A stretch of DNA of 64,000 nucleotides from Thozetella sp. PMI_491 (lineage: Eukaryota > Ascomycota > Sordariomycetes > Chaetosphaeriales > Chaetosphaeriaceae). The stretch lies in the NCBI GenBank assembly GCA_021432635.1, contig MU270127.1:1-64000 (forward strand), read 5' to 3'. This document shows positions 34,024-43,812 of this stretch, in pieces (positions within the stretch are counted from its first letter, which is position 1; each line of letters opens with the position of its first letter). Below the pieces are notes generated by a model that saw only the letters and a list, made by a program, of their open reading frames with translations, was not told the origin of the DNA and made no database searches. The position numbers and the translations under genes were made by a program.

Positions 34024-37000
34024 TTAGTTCTCCCCGGTAGTGTCCTCCACCGGAGGGCAGGTACAGAACAAGTTCAGATCACCATACGCTATAAACGATC
34101 GTATAAGTAGCCGGTCAAGCAGGTTTTTCGGAATGTAGAAGAGGAATATTTGGACTTACTGTCGTCGACCCTCCCAACACTGGGCCAGAACTTCTTCTCC
34201 CGGAGCCATGGCAGTGGGTATGCGGCCTTCTCTCTGGTGTAGGGGCGATCCCACTTGCTGCCACCCTCGCCATCGCCCTCGATGATATCAGCCATGGGGT
34301 GCGGCGCCATCTTGAGCACGTTCCGGTCGCGGGGGACGCGGCCCTCTTCGACGTCACGGATCTCTTGGCGGATGCTCACGAGAGCGTCCACGAACCTATC
34401 GAGCTCTTCCTTAGACTCGCTCTCGGTCGGCTCAATCATGAGCGTGTTGGCAACGGGCCAGCTCATGGTCGGGGCGTGGAAGCCGTAGTCCTGGAGGCGC
34501 TTGGCGATGTCGATAGCCTCGATACCGGCCGAATTGTGGAACGGCCGCGCGTCGAGGATGAACTCATGCGCGCACCTACCGTGCTCGTTGGTGTACACGA
34601 CGGGATAGTGCGGCTTCAGCCGGCTGAGAAGGTAGTTGGCATTCAGAAGCGTCATCTTAGTGGCGTGCTTGAGGCCATCGGCACCTAGAGGTCACAGATT
34701 AGTTCTCTACTAACGGGTAAAGGGCGGCGGTAGGAACGGGAAGAGGAATAATGCACGCACCCATCAAGGCATTGTAGGCCCAGCTAATAGGAAGGATCCC
34801 CGCGCTCCCGTAAGGTGCGCTGCTGACAGGGTGGTTGGGCAGCTCCTGGTTCATCACATCGAGAGTGGGCAGGTGCTCGATCAGATGCTCCTTGACGCAG
34901 ATAGGGCCGACACCAGGACCGCCGCCACCGTGGGGAATGCAGAACGTCTTGTGGAGGTTCAGATGGCACACATCGGCTCCAATCTCACCAGGGGAGCAAA
35001 GCCCAATCTGGGCGTTGAGGTTGGCACCGTCCATATACACCTGACCGCCATGCTCGTGTACGATCCGGCATGCTTCCTTGATCTGAGGCTCAAACACGCC
35101 AAATGTGCTCGGGTACGTGATCATGATGGCTGCAACCTGGTCCGAGTGCTTCTCGCACTTGGCTCTTAGGTCGGCGATGTCGAGGTTGCCAGTCTTAGCG
35201 TCGCACTTGACCGGCACCACGCGCATACCAGCCATGGCTGCCGAGGCCGGGTTCGTGCCATGGGCGGAGACGGGAATCAGGCAAATATCACGGCCGCGGG
35301 CGCCACGAGCTTCATGGAACTGACGGATGGCCCGGAGGCCAGCGAACTCGCCCTGGGCCCCCGAGTTGGGCTGCAGGGACACGCCGTCCATGGCGGTGAT
35401 GCTCATGAGCTGCTCTCCCAGTGCCGTCACAATGGAGCGAGTGCCCTCCGTGGGATAGGCCGGGGCGTGGGGGTGGAGATTCGCGAATCCCGGCTTGGTG
35501 ATCAGGGCCATCTCAGTCGAACCGTTCAGCTTCATAGTGCAAGAACCAAGCGGGATCATCGAGTGCACGAGGGACAAGTCCTTGGACTGCAGGTGGTGGA
35601 TGTACCGCAGCAGTTCGGTCTCGGAGTGGTGTGTGTTGAAGACGGGGTGGGTTAGGTAGGGCGAGGTGCGTTCGAAAGAGCTGGCCACGGCTCCTTTGGT
35701 GCCAAACGAAGATCCGGTATGCTGCGTGAGCAGCTTCTCAATCAGCTCATCGACCTCCGAGTCTAGGGCCTTCGCGTCAGCGCCCGACGACGGAGCTAGA
35801 ACCTTAACCAGCTTGGCAAGATCGGTCCGCGTTGTGGTCTCGTCGACACTGATGCCGACCTTGTCGGAGGCAACACGGCGCAGCCAGACACCAGCATCGA
35901 AGGCCTTCTTCATAAGAGATTCAGCAGCATCCTCGTTGGCCTTGATGACGACAGTGTCGAAAGGCACCAGCTCCGAGCCCGACTTTTCCGTCGTGAGCCC
36001 GTAGTGCTCGGCGGCAGCTTGGACGACCAGGGCGCCTCGGTTGCACTTCTCGGCAATGGCCTTGAGACCCTCAGGCCCATGGTAGATGGCATACAACGCG
36101 CTCATGTTCGCGAGCAACGCCTGCGCCGTGCAGACATTGCTCGTCGCCTTCTCTCTCCGGATATGCTGCTCGCGCGTCTGGAGTGCCAGCCGGAGGGCGC
36201 GACCGCCGAGGCGGTCCTTCGACACGCCTACGAGACGGCCGGGCATCTTGCGCTTGTGTTTCTCTCCAACAGCGAAGAAGGCCGCGTGCGGACCGCCGAA
36301 GCCAAGCGGAACGCCAAACCGCTGTGAGTTGCCGAAGGCGATGTCGGCTCCCCACTCCCCTGGGGGGGTTAGGAGGGTAAGGGCCAAGAGGTCAGTAGCA
36401 GCGCTCAGGAGCGCTCCCTGCTTGTGCACCGTGTCGGCGAGCGCCTTGTGGTCGTGAATTTGACCGTACGTGTCCGGGTACTGCACCATGACGCCAATCA
36501 AGTCATGACCGAGGGCCTCGATCTGGGCCAAGTTGGAAGGGCCCACGTCCGTTATCAGAAGGTTGATACCAAATCCGTCTGCGCGGGCCCGGAGGACATT
36601 GATTGTCTGGGGGTGGAGGCGATCCGATACGACGAACGTCTTGCCCTTGCGACTTTGCCGGGAGGACGGGAGGGCGTTGAGGGACAAGGTCATGGCCTCG
36701 GCTGCCGCGGTGCCCTCATCCAAAAGACTAGCGTTCGAAATAGAGAGTCCGGTCAGGTCGGATACGAGCGTCTGAAAGTTCAGCAGAGACTCCAACCGGC
36801 CTTGGCTAATCTCGGGCTGGTACGGCGTGTAGCTGGTGTACCATGCAGGGCTCTCCAGCACATTGCGCTTAATCACTTCCGGGACAAGGGTACCGTAGTA
36901 TCCAGCGCCTATCAAGCTCAGTACGTCCTTGGGGTTTCCGGTGTCCGCAATCTCGAAAAGCTCCATGATCTCGCTCTCCTTGTAGGCAGTCGGGACGGCC

Positions 37001-37389
37001 GTTCGCAGCGGCGCAGTGAAGCCCGCCTCCCGGGGCTCTCCGAAGAGCGGCCGGTCCGAAAGGATGTCTGGAGGGATGACCTGACTGATAAAGTCGTCGA
37101 GGTCCTTGACGGGCGGTGACAGTGCCTCTAGCATCTGGGCCGCGCTCAACTCATCCGGGCCAATGTGACGCCGGGGGAAGTCGTCGAGCGTCTCAAACTT
37201 GTTGCTCGCGGCAGACAGCCTTGCGGCAGTGGCACGAAACGTGCTGAATCCATGGCCCGGCGGCTTGAGGGCTGCCGAAGAGCAGCTACCGCAGATCCAC
37301 GCCCGGGCAGGAGCGCGAGCAGTCCGCACCAGCCGGAGCGGCGAGCCCATCGCGCGGGCGAGGGCGCCCACCTGACGTGAAGCAGCCAT
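34024..37389 (-). CDS. GCV2: Glycine dehydrogenase (decarboxylating), P protein of glycine cleavage system
   Basis: Three exons: 34761-37389, 34160-34684, 34024-34088; 1072 residues, typical for eukaryotic P protein. The N-terminus is an Arg/Ala/Ser-rich mitochondrial presequence ([20 protein letters not shown]). The mature part begins near [16 protein letters not shown]. The pyridoxal-phosphate lysine is K814 in [18 protein letters not shown], a family signature. The C-terminus reads [16 protein letters not shown], completed only after the last intron. The enzyme decarboxylates glycine and passes the aminomethyl group to the lipoyl arm of H protein in the mitochondrial matrix, feeding one-carbon metabolism. 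The ATG at 37389 is preferred as the first in frame. Confidence 0.96.
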
Positions 37390-39176
37390 GGGTGGCTCGA
37401 GGCTCTCTGAACGAGCTCCGGGTCCGCAGATGTACACACTGCTGGGGGAGACAGTGAGAAGGTCTCAATTGGCAGAGTCGAGACAATGGTTCGGGCGGGC
37501 TCTCTCTTCACTCTTCCCGTGAGTCTGTTAGTCCGAAAGTTGGGTCTTAGAGATTTGAGCGGGTGTAAGGCGGCGGCTTGGTTCTTATCAAGTCCTACAC
37601 CGATGGACCAATTGATCCAGCTCGGGGAGAAATTTCACGAACGGGACAAGCGAAACCCCAGCGCAACGGGTCAGGCAAGGCGTCGAGGCGAGCACAAAGG
37701 GAGCTGTTTAGTAGCGTGGTCCAGACCCAGGGGGCAAAAAAAAATAAATGGGCCAATCGCCCAATGACGATTACAAGCGAAGACGCCCGAGATACGGTTG
37801 TAGCAACGGGGCTCTGAGGAAGCTCAGGAGGGGCACCGGAGGACGACGAGGGCGATCCGGAGCGAGTTCCAGCACAAAACCAGAGCCGGTGTCTGATGGC
37901 AGTGGCGGGAAAGCAATCGCCAGCGAAGCCAGGACGGACGCGCGAGGCCGGGCGCTTTCTCTCTTAAGGTTTCACACACGCCGTCGCCTTTCGATAACAG
38001 GCAGGAGCAGCCCACCGTAACCGGCCCTCACTGGCTGATAACGGGTTCCAGCCTCGGGTATTCTCGGTCCTGCCCCGTGCGGCCCCCTGGCCCGGTCGAA
38101 GGGGCGGTGTGGTCTTAATGTCCATTAGGCCTAACACACGCACCTATCGGAGTCGCTTTCCTGGAACGCCCCAAAGAACGCGGGGATGCGCCTGGCGCCA
38201 TCGAGCTCTACCGGGTACTTTTTTCTTTTAAAAAAAAATTGTGACCTCTCCTTTTTTTTTTCTAGATTCCTTCTCAGTGATGGGGCATTCCCCAAATTGG
38301 GACCTTCTGCATCCAGAGATCTTACCCCGCCGCCGTCGCAAGCTTGTAAGATATATCCTGGACGACTTCCCTCGCCCCTCGCCAAACGAAGCCGCAACAC
38401 GAGGGAAGCACTGCGACAACGGACCTACTACTCCTTGGCCCCCCGGGGATTGTGCCATCCCAGCCCCTGGTGCTCACCGTAGGCAGCCCAACATATTTCG
38501 TAATGGGAATGAGCACAGGGCTCTAGTCTTATCTAGGTTTCCTCCCCCAGTATCTTCCCAGCATCTCTCTCATTTGGCCAGCGGGTGCTACCTGGGAGGG
38601 GGTCGGTCGCATGGCATGCTGCGTCGGACTATCGCGGACTCGGCTTCGGGCACTTCGGCGACCACGCCGATGAATCCGCGTCGAGTGGATGCTTCAGCGG
38701 CGCGCCGTCAGGGACAAGCCCACTCTTTTGCGGCATTCCTCAGGACCTAGGGATTTTTAAGAGCCTAGTTCAATATGTACATTTTAGGGCGGCGAGAAGC
38801 AGCCATCCATGAGTCGTGCACGCGACCATTAGCCACGGTGCCAGGCATGCCTACTGTACTGCTTTGGTCAAAGGGGCGGATGCTTATATCAGAGGCGCTG
38901 CCAATGGCCAGTGCGTGACCCCGGGACATGTGATGGAGGCTGCAGGCCGCCCCGAGCAATTGGGACCGGCCGCCGGGTGGCCCAAGCGTGGCCCGTAAGA
39001 AAAAAAAATCGCTAATGTTGATGTCAGTTCGCATCCAATAAACTCAACCTTGCTTTAGCTTGTCGCCAGCTGCCCAACCCTCAAAGCGTCCCGGTCTTTC
39101 TCGAACCCGCACATCAGCACCCACGTGTCCGCACCCTCTATCGCTTTGCCCCATCTCAATCTGCAAACCCTTCAAG
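37390..39176. promoter_or_regulatory. Divergent region between GCV2 and TOM5
   Basis: These 1.8 kb between two divergent starts should hold both promoters and 5' leaders. I see no supported gene. The last 60 bases before TOM5 are C/A/T-rich with few G, as in fungal leaders. There are short A/T homopolymers at 38220-38262. Confidence 0.5.
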
Positions 39177-39484
39177 ATGTGTATGCTGCTCCAGCAAGCC
39201 GCGACGTTCGACGTCCTGCGCCTTTCCGTGCTAACCGTGGCCAACAGTCCAGCCGCCTACGCAGAGCCCCGAGGAGATTCGGGCCCTGGAGATTGAGGCC
39301 AACTTCACCGTACAGCGCGTGGTTGCCGCCGCCGTGGCCCTTTACCTCTGTACGTCTTCAGCTTCTCCTGCCTGTCATGCCTGCCCGCTCGCGCAGAGCT
39401 CGCCCCGAATCGTAACCAGCTCCTAGCTAACCAGCTTCCGTTTCAGCTCCTTTCGCGGTTGATGCGCTTTGGAAAATGTTTTAA
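39177..39484 (+). CDS. TOM5: Tom5, small subunit of the outer-membrane translocase
   Basis: Three exons: 39177-39180 (4 bases: ATG plus T), 39248-39349, 39447-39484; 47 residues, compared with about 50 in other fungi. It reads MFQPPTQSPEEIRALEIEAN, a short acidic cytosolic segment, then FTVQRVVAAAVALYLSPFAV, a single tail-anchor helix, ending DALWKMF. The SPEE-x-x-ALE-x-EANFTVQR pattern and the SPF-x-x-DAL end are the fungal Tom5 signature. Tom5 sits in the mitochondrial outer membrane and helps pass preproteins to Tom40 and assemble the TOM core. The introns are 67 and 97 bases. The tiny first exon hides the true start. Confidence 0.92.
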
Positions 39485-40066
39485 TCGGCGCGACACAAAG
39501 CACGTGTTGTTCTGTGTACGATACGAAATGGCCTGGGATGGCCGTGCGTGGCCGACGTCCCGAGATTAGGAACGGCAGGACCTCGCAGAGGCGGAGTACG
39601 ATTCTGGAGTCCTCATAACGACGATATCAACGGTATAGCATAGACGGGGCAAATCGCGGGAGCAGTCGCAGCTGTGGCTGCATGGACGTTGTGTTACTAG
39701 AGCAGGAAAGAATGCCGTATACCTAGCGCCTGTACGCCCCTCCTGGAATACTCAAAATATTGGGTTTCAGCTCCGCGCGAGCTGACCGACAACTCCATGC
39801 TTCCCTCTACCATCCATATTTGCGATGAGATTGGATATTCTGCGTTTGAGTGAGCACCTGTTAAGAGCCGACCAACCGGCGGGGTATTCAAGGCACAGGT
39901 AAAGCCGTGCTGGTCTCTACTCTCCCACAAGAACCATCCTGTGCCAAATCGGATCGTCGTGCCTCTCTCCCGACCTGAGCCGGCACAAATGCGGCATACA
40001 CGCGACATTATTTTCCCCTGCCCTGGCCAGTGGCGGCCAGTCTCGTCTCATGTCCTCCTTCCCGAC
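39485..40066. other. Convergent 3' flank between TOM5 and NUP57
   Basis: 582 bases where two genes end facing each other. No supported coding sequence. Confidence 0.6.
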
Positions 40067-41414
40067 TTACTTCGGTGCCGGTGTAGGCTGGTGCTCCTTT
40101 TCCCACTCCTCGAAGTCCTTCGTGATTTGTCCCACCTCCTTCCTTAGGTGCTGGAGCTGCTTCTCATAGTCCTCGAGGATCTGCAACACATACGGGGTTA
40201 GCATCAAGCTGTGCAGCCTCCTGATGAGCAATGTGTAAGGTACTGACCTTCTTCGCCTTCGCCTCGACGTCTTCGCCCAGGCCGTCGCTGTTGGCACCCT
40301 GCTTCTGGAGCTCGCTCTTCAGGTTGTCCGCATAGCCCCGGATGATGATCAGCCGGCTCCAGAGCTCCTCCATGCGGGCGCCTGTGGCGGGATCTTGCAG
40401 GGTCTTCTCAATCTCCTGCAACTTCTGCTTCAGGTCATCCTCGTCGCTGCTCAGCGCGTAGCCACGGTTCCGCAGCACCTGCACCTTAGATGCCAGCGCC
40501 AGGCACCGCTTCTTCTGCAAGGCATGCCGCCGCCGCGCGTTGAGCGCTCGCACCGTATGCTCGAGGTCGTGCCGCGAGAGGATCGCGTCCAGAGAAGCGT
40601 TGATCGCATGGAGCCGGCTGTTGAGGCCAGTGATGGCCTGCTTCTGAAGCGACAGGCGCGCGATGATGGCCGGGAAGCCCGAGGCGAGAACGGGTATGTG
40701 GTTAGGCGCCGGCTTCTGCTGAAGAGCCTCTTCCCATTCCTTGGGATCTTCAGTAGGGCCGGGGCCGAAGCGCGGAACCTGGTCCTCGGGAACCTGATTG
40801 TAGAGATATGTCTTGAAGACGCAGTTGGGGTTGGAGGGGTCCCACTTCGAGGTAACCAGTTGAATCTGGTCAGGAATCGACTTTTGGACTGTTGACAAGG
40901 TGTGAGCTCGCGATCGATGGGAGACAATGCGGGCTTGTGATACGGAGGGTGAAAGTAGGAGTATGCCTAAAGCGTATAGCTTTGGGCGCAAGATGTAGGA
41001 CTTACGAGCCGTCTGAGCAGTAGGCTGCCATACTGAGCTGCCCAGCTGCTGCTGGTTATTGATCAAGGATTGACCGAGCATGCTTTGCTGCTGCTGTTGT
41101 TGCAGCTGTTGTTGTTGCTGCAGTTGTTGCTGTTGCTGCAGTTGTTGCTGTTGCTGCAGTTGTTGCTGTTGCTGCAGCTGTTGCTGCTGTTGCATCTGTT
41201 GTAGCTGTTGCATCTGTTGTTGCTGCTGTTGCTGCTGCTGTTGCGCCTGTTAGGATCTTCGTCAGTCGTGCGTTTGCACCATCGCTGCTGCCCTTCTACC
41301 CAAGCTCACATTCTGGTTTGCCGCCGACTGCCCAAACATGCCTGTTGTGCTTCCTCCAAAGAGCGGCTGGGCGGCCGGCCTAGCCGTGTTGCCAAAAGCA
41401 GACTGGCCGAACAT
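40067..41414 (-). CDS. NUP57: Nucleoporin Nup57/Nup54-like
   Basis: Four exons: 41310-41414, 41006-41246, 40248-40888, 40067-40180; 366 residues. The first exon gives a short FG segment (MFGQSAFGNTARPAAQPLFG, then MFGQS). Next is a glutamine-rich block of LQQQQQ units, followed by the conserved Nup54-type alpha/beta and coiled-coil region: KSIPDQIQLVTSKWDPSNPN, CVFKTYLYNQVPEDQVPRF, long helices, and a final ILEDYEKQLQHLRKEVGQI helix. This domain forms the Nup62-Nup58-Nup54 (yeast Nsp1-Nup49-Nup57) channel trimer of the nuclear pore. With only four FG dipeptides before the Gln block, the FG domain is very short for this family. It is head-to-head with the complex I subunit gene, 455 bases apart. 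Confidence 0.9.
41075..41246 (-). repeat. CAG/CAA glutamine-coding repeat in NUP57
   Basis: An 18-base unit encoding LQQQQQ is repeated four to five times, flanked by pure Gln runs. CAG and CAA alternate, which makes the tract more stable than a pure triplet repeat. Length is likely to vary between isolates. Confidence 0.9.
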
Positions 41415-41869
41415 GGCTGGTCAAGTTGGTTGTATAACCGTCGTCGGTGTTGTCGTCGCAACTTTCAGGAAAAAATTCCCAACCGCCGCCTCGTCTGATA
41501 GCCGTGCGCGAGTGCTTCCCAAAGCAGCGCAGTACCGTGTGCCGGTGAGGCGGAGAGGCGCTTCAGGCGGTGGTGATCCGATTGCGAGCGTTCTCCCGGG
41601 CTGTGGCCGCCGTATTGACTGTCGTTCTGGATGAGCTGGGCGAGTTGTTGACTTTTTGGAGGCGTAGAGCCGACGCGCCAAAACGGAAGCAAAAAGCTGG
41701 CCCGAGCTTGTCCTCTAGGCGGAAGGCCGCCTCAGGTGCGCGGGCCAATCAAGACCTCGGCAATTCACCGGAAGGACCCACCAGGAGATCTCGAGCGAAC
41801 CTCACCTCGTTGAAGCTTCGAAATCTCTCACAGCTTGCCATCGACAACAGCCCCGCCATCACCGTCACA
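41415..41869. promoter_or_regulatory. Bidirectional promoter NUP57 / complex I 20.8 kDa subunit
   Basis: Two conserved genes start on opposite strands 455 bases apart, so their promoters must overlap or abut. The last 50 bases before the plus-strand gene are C/A-rich and lead into CACAATGGC, a good start context. No other coding sequence is present. Confidence 0.6.
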
Positions 41870-42782
41870 ATGGCATCCCGAAAGCCAAAGTATGTCATGA
41901 CCTGCTTTCCATGTGTCCTCTGCGGCTCAATTGAGCTGCCTGGCCTTGCGCCGACGCACGGTCGGCGTTCACAAGAGTCCGACTTGCTAACTGTCTCTTC
42001 CAGCTTCAACCAGCAGGTTCTCTACGACACCACCCCCCTCCCCGACTCGATCCCCAAGGTCAAGGAGCTCGGTGTCAGCTCTGCGCCGCTTCTTTCTGCC
42101 TCCTTCTTCATCGGCGCCCGCTGCCGCGACTACAACGATGACTTCATGAAGTGCAAGACCGACAACCCCAGCAAGGGCGAGTTCGAGTGCCTCCAGGAGG
42201 GCCGAAGGGTGACCCGCTGCGCCCGGAACGTGTACGTCCTCTTGAAAATGGTGCCTTCTGAGGCTTTAGTCTACTCCCGTATTGGCATTGGTGTCCAGCG
42301 CGGCAGGGCCGGCTGCCTCGGGGCTTCCTAAACACGCTTGGTTTGCGCATCGTGGTCTGACGTTTCTCGCCATTGCAGGATTGAGGACATCAACAAATCC
42401 TGCCTCGAGCAGTTCCGCGCTCACTGGCAATGCCTCGACAACAACAACCACCAGCTCTGGCAATGCCGCCCCAAGGAGTGGAAGCTGAACCAATGCGTAT
42501 TCGAGAACCTGGTACGGCTCACTCTCCGGCTCTGCGCTGCGTTTTAGATATCAGAATGTATCCGGCCTCGGGTCGCTTCTTCTGATCTCTATACCCGCAT
42601 ACTTCCGGCGGAAGATGTGTACCATTACTAACTCCGACCAGAAACTCGAGAAGGTTGTTCCCGATCAGCCCAAGCAGTCGACGCCGGTACACCTCCGCAC
42701 CAGCCAGATCTACGCACACGTCCCCATCTTGCACGGTGAGAAGCCATTCATCGCCCAGAAGGATGGTGCTTCGTCATCGTAA
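41870..42782 (+). CDS. nuo-20.8: NADH:ubiquinone oxidoreductase 20.8 kDa subunit (NDUFA8/PGIV)
   Basis: Four exons: 41870-41889, 42004-42231, 42379-42511, 42642-42782; 173 residues. Four CX9C motifs are visible: CRDYNDDFMKC, CLQEGRRVTRC, CLEQFRAHWQC and CRPKEWKLNQC. They mark the CHCH-fold subunit NDUFA8, oxidised by the Mia40 pathway in the intermembrane space. It is an accessory subunit on the intermembrane-space face of complex I. It begins MASRKPNFNQQVLYDTTPLP and ends in FIAQKDGASSS. The splice between exons 2 and 3 uses GTACGT, giving ARNVIEDINKSC. There is no cleavable presequence, as expected for this import route. Confidence 0.95.
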
Positions 42783-43751
42783 CCGTAGGTGGAATAGAGG
42801 GAGGCGGAGTTCCGTGTTTCCATAGCTGTCTTTAAAGCTCCAAAATTGCCCGGAGCATATGGGCGACGCCCAACAACCTGTACATACCCAAAGAAGGTTG
42901 CGTTAAAGTAAAGATTTCCAAAGAAGTGCCCCGTCTTGGTGCCCCGTCTTGGTCTCATATATGCTCTCAACGCCGATATACGACATCGAATATTCCGGTC
43001 CTCCGCTCTTCCCGTGGAAACGTGGCCAAATTTATTGGTGGACGTTCGGAATGACCTCGCCTGCTCCAATGTCCCGTCTACGCCGGTGAGGCTATCTCCT
43101 TGGCGCAGAGCTCTCCTAGGCGAGGTAACATGCGATATCAGTTATAGAGTCTTGTATGTCCGTAGAGTCTGGGATACACTAATTTGCATTCGCCGGCTTG
43201 CCAAGGCTAGGGGGAAGAGACGATGAAAACACGGAGCAAGCTCGTGTGTGTACGTACGCGTAGTCATTGAGGAAAATTTGCACTTTGATATAGGGGTTTA
43301 ATAAGGAAGCCACTGCAATGATGCTCTCGAAGTCTATTTGTTGGCCACCAGGCAATCTAAAAGGGGACTATTCCCTCGCTATAGTACCTCCTGCTGCGCT
43401 TTATACTCGAATTAAATCAACTATTATTTTAATACTCCAACCTCTATCCTCTCGCTATCTCATGATATAAATCGCAGATATATTTGGGCACCGTATGTAG
43501 AGTCGACCGGCTCTTGGTTTACAAACCCAAGGCCACGAGTCTACATACCTTGGTGTTCGTCGAAGTCTCATGGTTGCGCTCCCCAAGGGACGATGGTCGT
43601 CTGGCCCCTTTCCCAATATCCTAACCAAATACCAGATAGTGCGACACAAATCAGTGTGCGGTAACCGACTCTTAAACTCCAAGGGAGAGCTGCATCGTTG
43701 GTTAATCGAGACCGATTAGAATCACGCGCCCTTGCTATATCCCCATTTGCA

Positions 43752-43812
43752 GCAAGCATCACAGCAAGCATCACAGCAAGCATCACAACAAGCATCGCAG
43801 CAAGCATCGCAG
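43752..43812. repeat. 12-base tandem repeat (CAGCAAGCATCA)n
   Basis: Five near-perfect copies of a 12-base unit; the last copies carry A-to-G or G-to-A changes. It lies in the gene-poor interval with no reading frame of interest. Confidence 0.9.

Noticed and set aside
41570..42331. 253-codon plus-strand frame running into nuo-20.8
   Set aside because: It reads through the first intron of the complex I gene and its promoter. The spliced model gives the conserved CX9C protein instead.
43240..43480. AT-rich patch considered as a retrotransposon LTR
   Set aside because: No TG...CA ends, target duplication, primer-binding site or retroelement protein fragments could be seen.
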